Shown here: positions 7,945 through 10,062 of the stretch, one piece after another | How positions within the stretch are numbered: position 1 is the first letter of the stretch | Layout of the letters: every line of letters begins with the position of its first letter | DNA from: an uncultured Bacteroidota bacterium | GTDB taxonomy: Bacteria; Bacteroidota; Bacteroidia; 2-12-FULL-35-15 | Direction: 5' to 3' | Assembly (NCBI GenBank): GCA_903889605.1 | Contig: CAISYK010000244.1 | Location: 1 to 10,062, forward strand | Length of the DNA stretch: 10,062 nucleotides | The notes under the pieces: model-generated | Databases searched by the model: none | Seen by the model: the letters and a program-made list of their open reading frames with translations, nothing else | Told to the model about the DNA's origin: nothing | Program-made: the position numbers and the translations under genes

Positions 7945-9873
7945 ATGAAAAAACATTTACTTTTTGGTTTAAGTATTGGTATTTGTATTGGTGCTGCAGC
8001 ACAAACTAAATTTCGCGCTGTAAAACAAAATACCAATAACGGAATCAGCAATACTGAAGGTACAGCCTCCTCTTTTCAAAGTTCACCGGTTATTAGACCT
8101 ATAAAGAAAACTGCTTTGCAAAGCGCATCTACAACCAGTAAACAGTTTACAAGTTCGTATAATGCTAACGGAGTGGTTGTTTCAGAACAAAACTGCCTTA
8201 CATCTGATCAGGGTACTAATACTATATCTTTCACTCATCGTGTTAGTAAAGACTGGGCTGCTCCAGGCGTAAACAGCGGCTTTATTCAATCTACTTTTAC
8301 AAATGACGGAGGTGTTACATGGGACTCATTGCTTCTTGTACAAGATCAGGTAAATTTATGCCGTTACCCTTCTGCCACTTTATTCAATCCAACCGGTAAT
8401 ACAGCAGCAAGCGGTTTGTTTTCTGTTGCATCCGGACCAATTACCCCTGGTTCAGGCTGGATAGGGAATTTTTTTGCAAGCTCTCAATTAAATAAAACAA
8501 ATAACAATGTAAGTATTAAACTGAATGCTGCAGCAGGCGTTGCAAAACAGCATTTTGTCCGTATCGGAATGCAGGCAGCAGGCAACAAAGTAATTGTAAC
8601 CGGCGGATTATATGCTAATGTTGCCGGCACAACAGCTGCAGCGCAAAAGTATAGAGGCGCCTCTATAAACACAGGTACATTTAACGGCACCGATAATTTT
8701 ACATGGGCTGTTGATTCCATTAAACCCAGTTTTATGCGTAACCCAACTGATGGAACTGCTGAAACATTTACCATTGCTAATACAGCATGGTCGCAGGACG
8801 GAACAGTTGGATATGTTATATTCAGCGGTATTGATTCTTTGGCTGCTGGAGCTGAATTAGCCTACCAGCCGATGGTTTGGAAAACTATTGATGGCGGCAC
8901 AACTTGGTTGAAAATGCCTTTAACGGATTTTTCAGCAATTTCTTCTATTAATGCAAAACTTTCACCTTCGACTGGCGGAACAAAAAAAGCGTGGTATTCG
9001 CAATCAAGCGGTATGGACGCAGCGGTTGATGCTAACAATAATTTACACATTGTGAATGTTGTTTCAAGCGGGGCTTCAGATAATGCAGACTCATTAGGTT
9101 ATACATGGACTCCTGCCAGTAATATCACTTATATTTATGACACTTACACTACTTCAACCGGCTGGGATGCAATTTTGGTTGACTCACTATTATGTATCAC
9201 CGCTGATGCTTCGTCCCCTTTCTCCGGCGGAACACCAGTAGCGCAGTATACTATTGACGCCCGCATTCAGATAAGCAGGACTACCGATGGTACTCATCTT
9301 TTCTATTTCTGGATTGACTCTGACCCAGCTGCCGCAGGTGGTGAAAACGCAATGCCGGATATTAAAGGCAAGGGGTTGAATGTCTCTACAGGTATAGTAA
9401 CTCCAACAATTACATTCACAAATGATGGACTCAGCTTTTATATGTTTGCTTCTAATATCGCATTAGTAAACGGCAGTACTTATTCGATTGCTGCAACAAC
9501 TTCCAATTCACGCGGCGGAACCAATAATGCTGATGAAACATTTGATCACTTTTTTGTTTCAGGTATTCAGTTTGTTGAATCTGATTTCAGTGATGGTATC
9601 AATGAAAAAAGCCGTATCAGTTATATTTCACAAAATTATCCTAACCCATTCAGCAAGTTAACTTCAATTGATGTTACCTTGTCAGAAGCCGCAAGTGTTT
9701 CTATTGATATCTACAATACAATAGGACAAAAGGCTGCTGAAAAAGCTGCTGAAAAATTTGGCGTTGGAATCCACAAAATAAATATTGATTGTTCAAAATT
9801 GAAATCAGGTATTTATTTTTATACTGTAAAAGCCGGTGACAGTTCAGTTACTAAAAAAATGATTATACAGTAA
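7945..9873 (+). CDS. Secreted Asp-box (BNR-like) protein with T9SS type A C-terminal sorting domain
   Basis: The 642-aa product starts with a Sec signal peptide: MKKH, a hydrophobic core, and probable cleavage after AAAQ near residue 20. Two Asp-box motifs of the sialidase/sortilin beta-propeller type occur, TNDGGVTW (119-126) and TIDGGTTW (314-321), and a degenerate third, TNDGLSF (492-498), lacks the Trp. Sialidase catalytic residues cannot be identified, so no enzyme activity is claimed. The last 83 residues (about 560-642) are a type A T9SS sorting domain (TIGR04183 type): NYPNPF (564-569), an IYNTIGQK strand, LKSGIYFYTVKAG, and a KKMIIQ end. Family knowledge: the tail directs outer-membrane export through the T9SS and is removed with attachment to the surface or release. 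A 4-residue AAEK duplication sits inside the tail (597-604). The gene has its own promoter, ends TAATAA, and is followed by a strong terminator, so it is probably monocistronic. Its specific role is unknown. Confidence 0.9.
   Translation: MKKHLLFGLSIGICIGAAAQTKFRAVKQNTNNGISNTEGTASSFQSSPVIRPIKKTALQSASTTSKQFTSSYNANGVVVSEQNCLTSDQGTNTISFTHRVSKDWAAPGVNSGFIQSTFTNDGGVTWDSLLLVQDQVNLCRYPSATLFNPTGNTAASGLFSVASGPITPGSGWIGNFFASSQLNKTNNNVSIKLNAAAGVAKQHFVRIGMQAAGNKVIVTGGLYANVAGTTAAAQKYRGASINTGTFNGTDNFTWAVDSIKPSFMRNPTDGTAETFTIANTAWSQDGTVGYVIFSGIDSLAAGAELAYQPMVWKTIDGGTTWLKMPLTDFSAISSINAKLSPSTGGTKKAWYSQSSGMDAAVDANNNLHIVNVVSSGASDNADSLGYTWTPASNITYIYDTYTTSTGWDAILVDSLLCITADASSPFSGGTPVAQYTIDARIQISRTTDGTHLFYFWIDSDPAAAGGENAMPDIKGKGLNVSTGIVTPTITFTNDGLSFYMFASNIALVNGSTYSIAATTSNSRGGTNNADETFDHFFVSGIQFVESDFSDGINEKSRISYISQNYPNPFSKLTSIDVTLSEAASVSIDIYNTIGQKAAEKAAEKFGVGIHKINIDCSKLKSGIYFYTVKAGDSSVTKKMIIQ
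9628..9873 (+). other. Region encoding the T9SS type A sorting domain
   Basis: This is the C-terminal targeting module of the preceding protein, recognised by QNYPNPF, the short IYNTIGQK strand, the G-x-H-x-I-x-I-D strand, SGIYFYTVKAG and the basic KKMIIQ end. It is the strongest taxonomic marker in the window, since T9SS is essentially confined to the Bacteroidota and close relatives. Confidence 0.9.
9733..9756 (+). repeat. Perfect 12-bp tandem duplication inside the sorting-domain region
   Basis: Two exact copies of GCTGCTGAAAAA lie head to tail (9733-9744 and 9745-9756), encoding AAEKAAEK (residues 597-604). The repeat is in frame and lengthens the loop between two strands of the sorting domain by four residues. 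Slippage or unequal exchange is the likely origin. Confidence 0.9.
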
Positions 9874-9891
9874 TAAGTTTTTTTTTATGTG

Positions 9892-9928
9892 AAAAAGCCT
9901 TCTGGATTTTTTATCCGGGAGGCTTTTT
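9892..9928 (+). terminator. Strong rho-independent hairpin, probably bidirectional
   Basis: A 16-bp stem (9892-9907 with 9913-9928) closes a TTTTT loop (9908-9912). All positions pair, with two G-U wobbles (9903/9917 and 9901/9919). The stem base is A5 on the left and T5 on the right, so transcripts in either direction would end in a U-run. It starts 18 bp after the TAATAA stop of the T9SS gene; a separate run of nine T lies between (9878-9886). Confidence 0.9.
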
Positions 9929-10027
9929 GATATTTGTCTTTTAATGTTCTGGATTTGACACAATCAAAAAAGTATAAAAAAATTATTTGCGGTCCGGTAA
10001 GGTTAGTGCAGGTATTTATTAAATTAT

Positions 10028-10062
10028 ATGAGAAAAAAATTGCAAAAAATAATCCATTCAAT
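10028..10062 (+). CDS. Possible start of a next gene, cut by the window edge
   Basis: An ATG at 10028 opens a frame to the window end reading MRKKLQKIIHS. The basic start followed by hydrophobic residues could be the beginning of a signal peptide or membrane anchor, and it is preceded by the A/T-rich leader typical of this genome. Only 11 codons are visible, so it may be chance. No convincing promoter is seen between the terminator and this ATG. Confidence 0.35.
   Translation, partial: MRKKLQKIIHS

Noticed and set aside
9955..9960. TTGACA resembling an E. coli -35 box
   Set aside because: The nearest TATAAA starts only 12 bp downstream, and this lineage uses TAnnTTTG promoters; no matching -7 element is found at a good distance.
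1..10062. CRISPR arrays, tRNA or rRNA genes, insertion sequences, phage or defence genes
   Set aside because: Reading both strands I saw no spaced direct-repeat array, no tRNA-like cloverleaf in the spacers, no transposase or integrase motifs, and nearly all length is occupied by the genes listed.

Overview
The window looks like chromosomal DNA of a Bacteroidota (Bacteroidetes) bacterium. The evidence is: a C-terminal type IX secretion (T9SS) sorting domain on the last complete protein; AT-rich sequence; a perfect Bacteroidetes-type -7 promoter element (TAnnTTTG, here TACATTTG at 7892-7899); and no Shine-Dalgarno purine tract before any of the five visible complete-gene starts. All recognisable genes lie on the + strand. 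I cannot name a genus from sequence alone.

Layout. (1) 1-2136: the nearly complete end of a copper-transporting P1B-type ATPase (CopA type), cut at its N-terminus by the window edge. (2) 2143-7532: a four-gene surface-polysaccharide or glycoconjugate block: TylF-family sugar O-methyltransferase, GT4 glycosyltransferase, class-II asparagine synthetase-like amidotransferase, and a Wzx-like flippase. The first gene starts 6 bp after the copA stop, the second overlaps the first by one base (TAATG), the third follows after 28 bp and the fourth after 137 bp. (3) 7533-7944: a 412-bp AT-rich spacer with no convincing gene, carrying the promoter of the next gene. (4) 7945-9873: a secreted protein with a Sec signal peptide, Asp-box (BNR-like) motifs and a T9SS type A sorting tail, closed by a strong, nearly symmetric hairpin terminator at 9892-9928. 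(5) 9929-10062: a short spacer and the possible first codons of another gene at the right edge.

How the genes may work together. The methyltransferase, glycosyltransferase, amidotransferase and flippase plausibly decorate, assemble and export a lipid-linked glycan. No polymerase (Wzy), initiating sugar-phosphate transferase or nucleotide-sugar pathway is visible, so this is probably one part of a larger or dispersed system. The copper pump has no obvious functional link to the glycan genes; its tight spacing suggests only shared transcription or a past insertion. The T9SS protein has its own promoter and terminator and is best read as a separate unit.

I found no RNA gene, CRISPR array, transposase or phage gene. 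No clearly new multi-gene system is evident; the more interesting points are the variant copper-site motif in CopA, the insertion-bearing AsnB inside a glycan cluster, and a T9SS protein with an unassigned central region.
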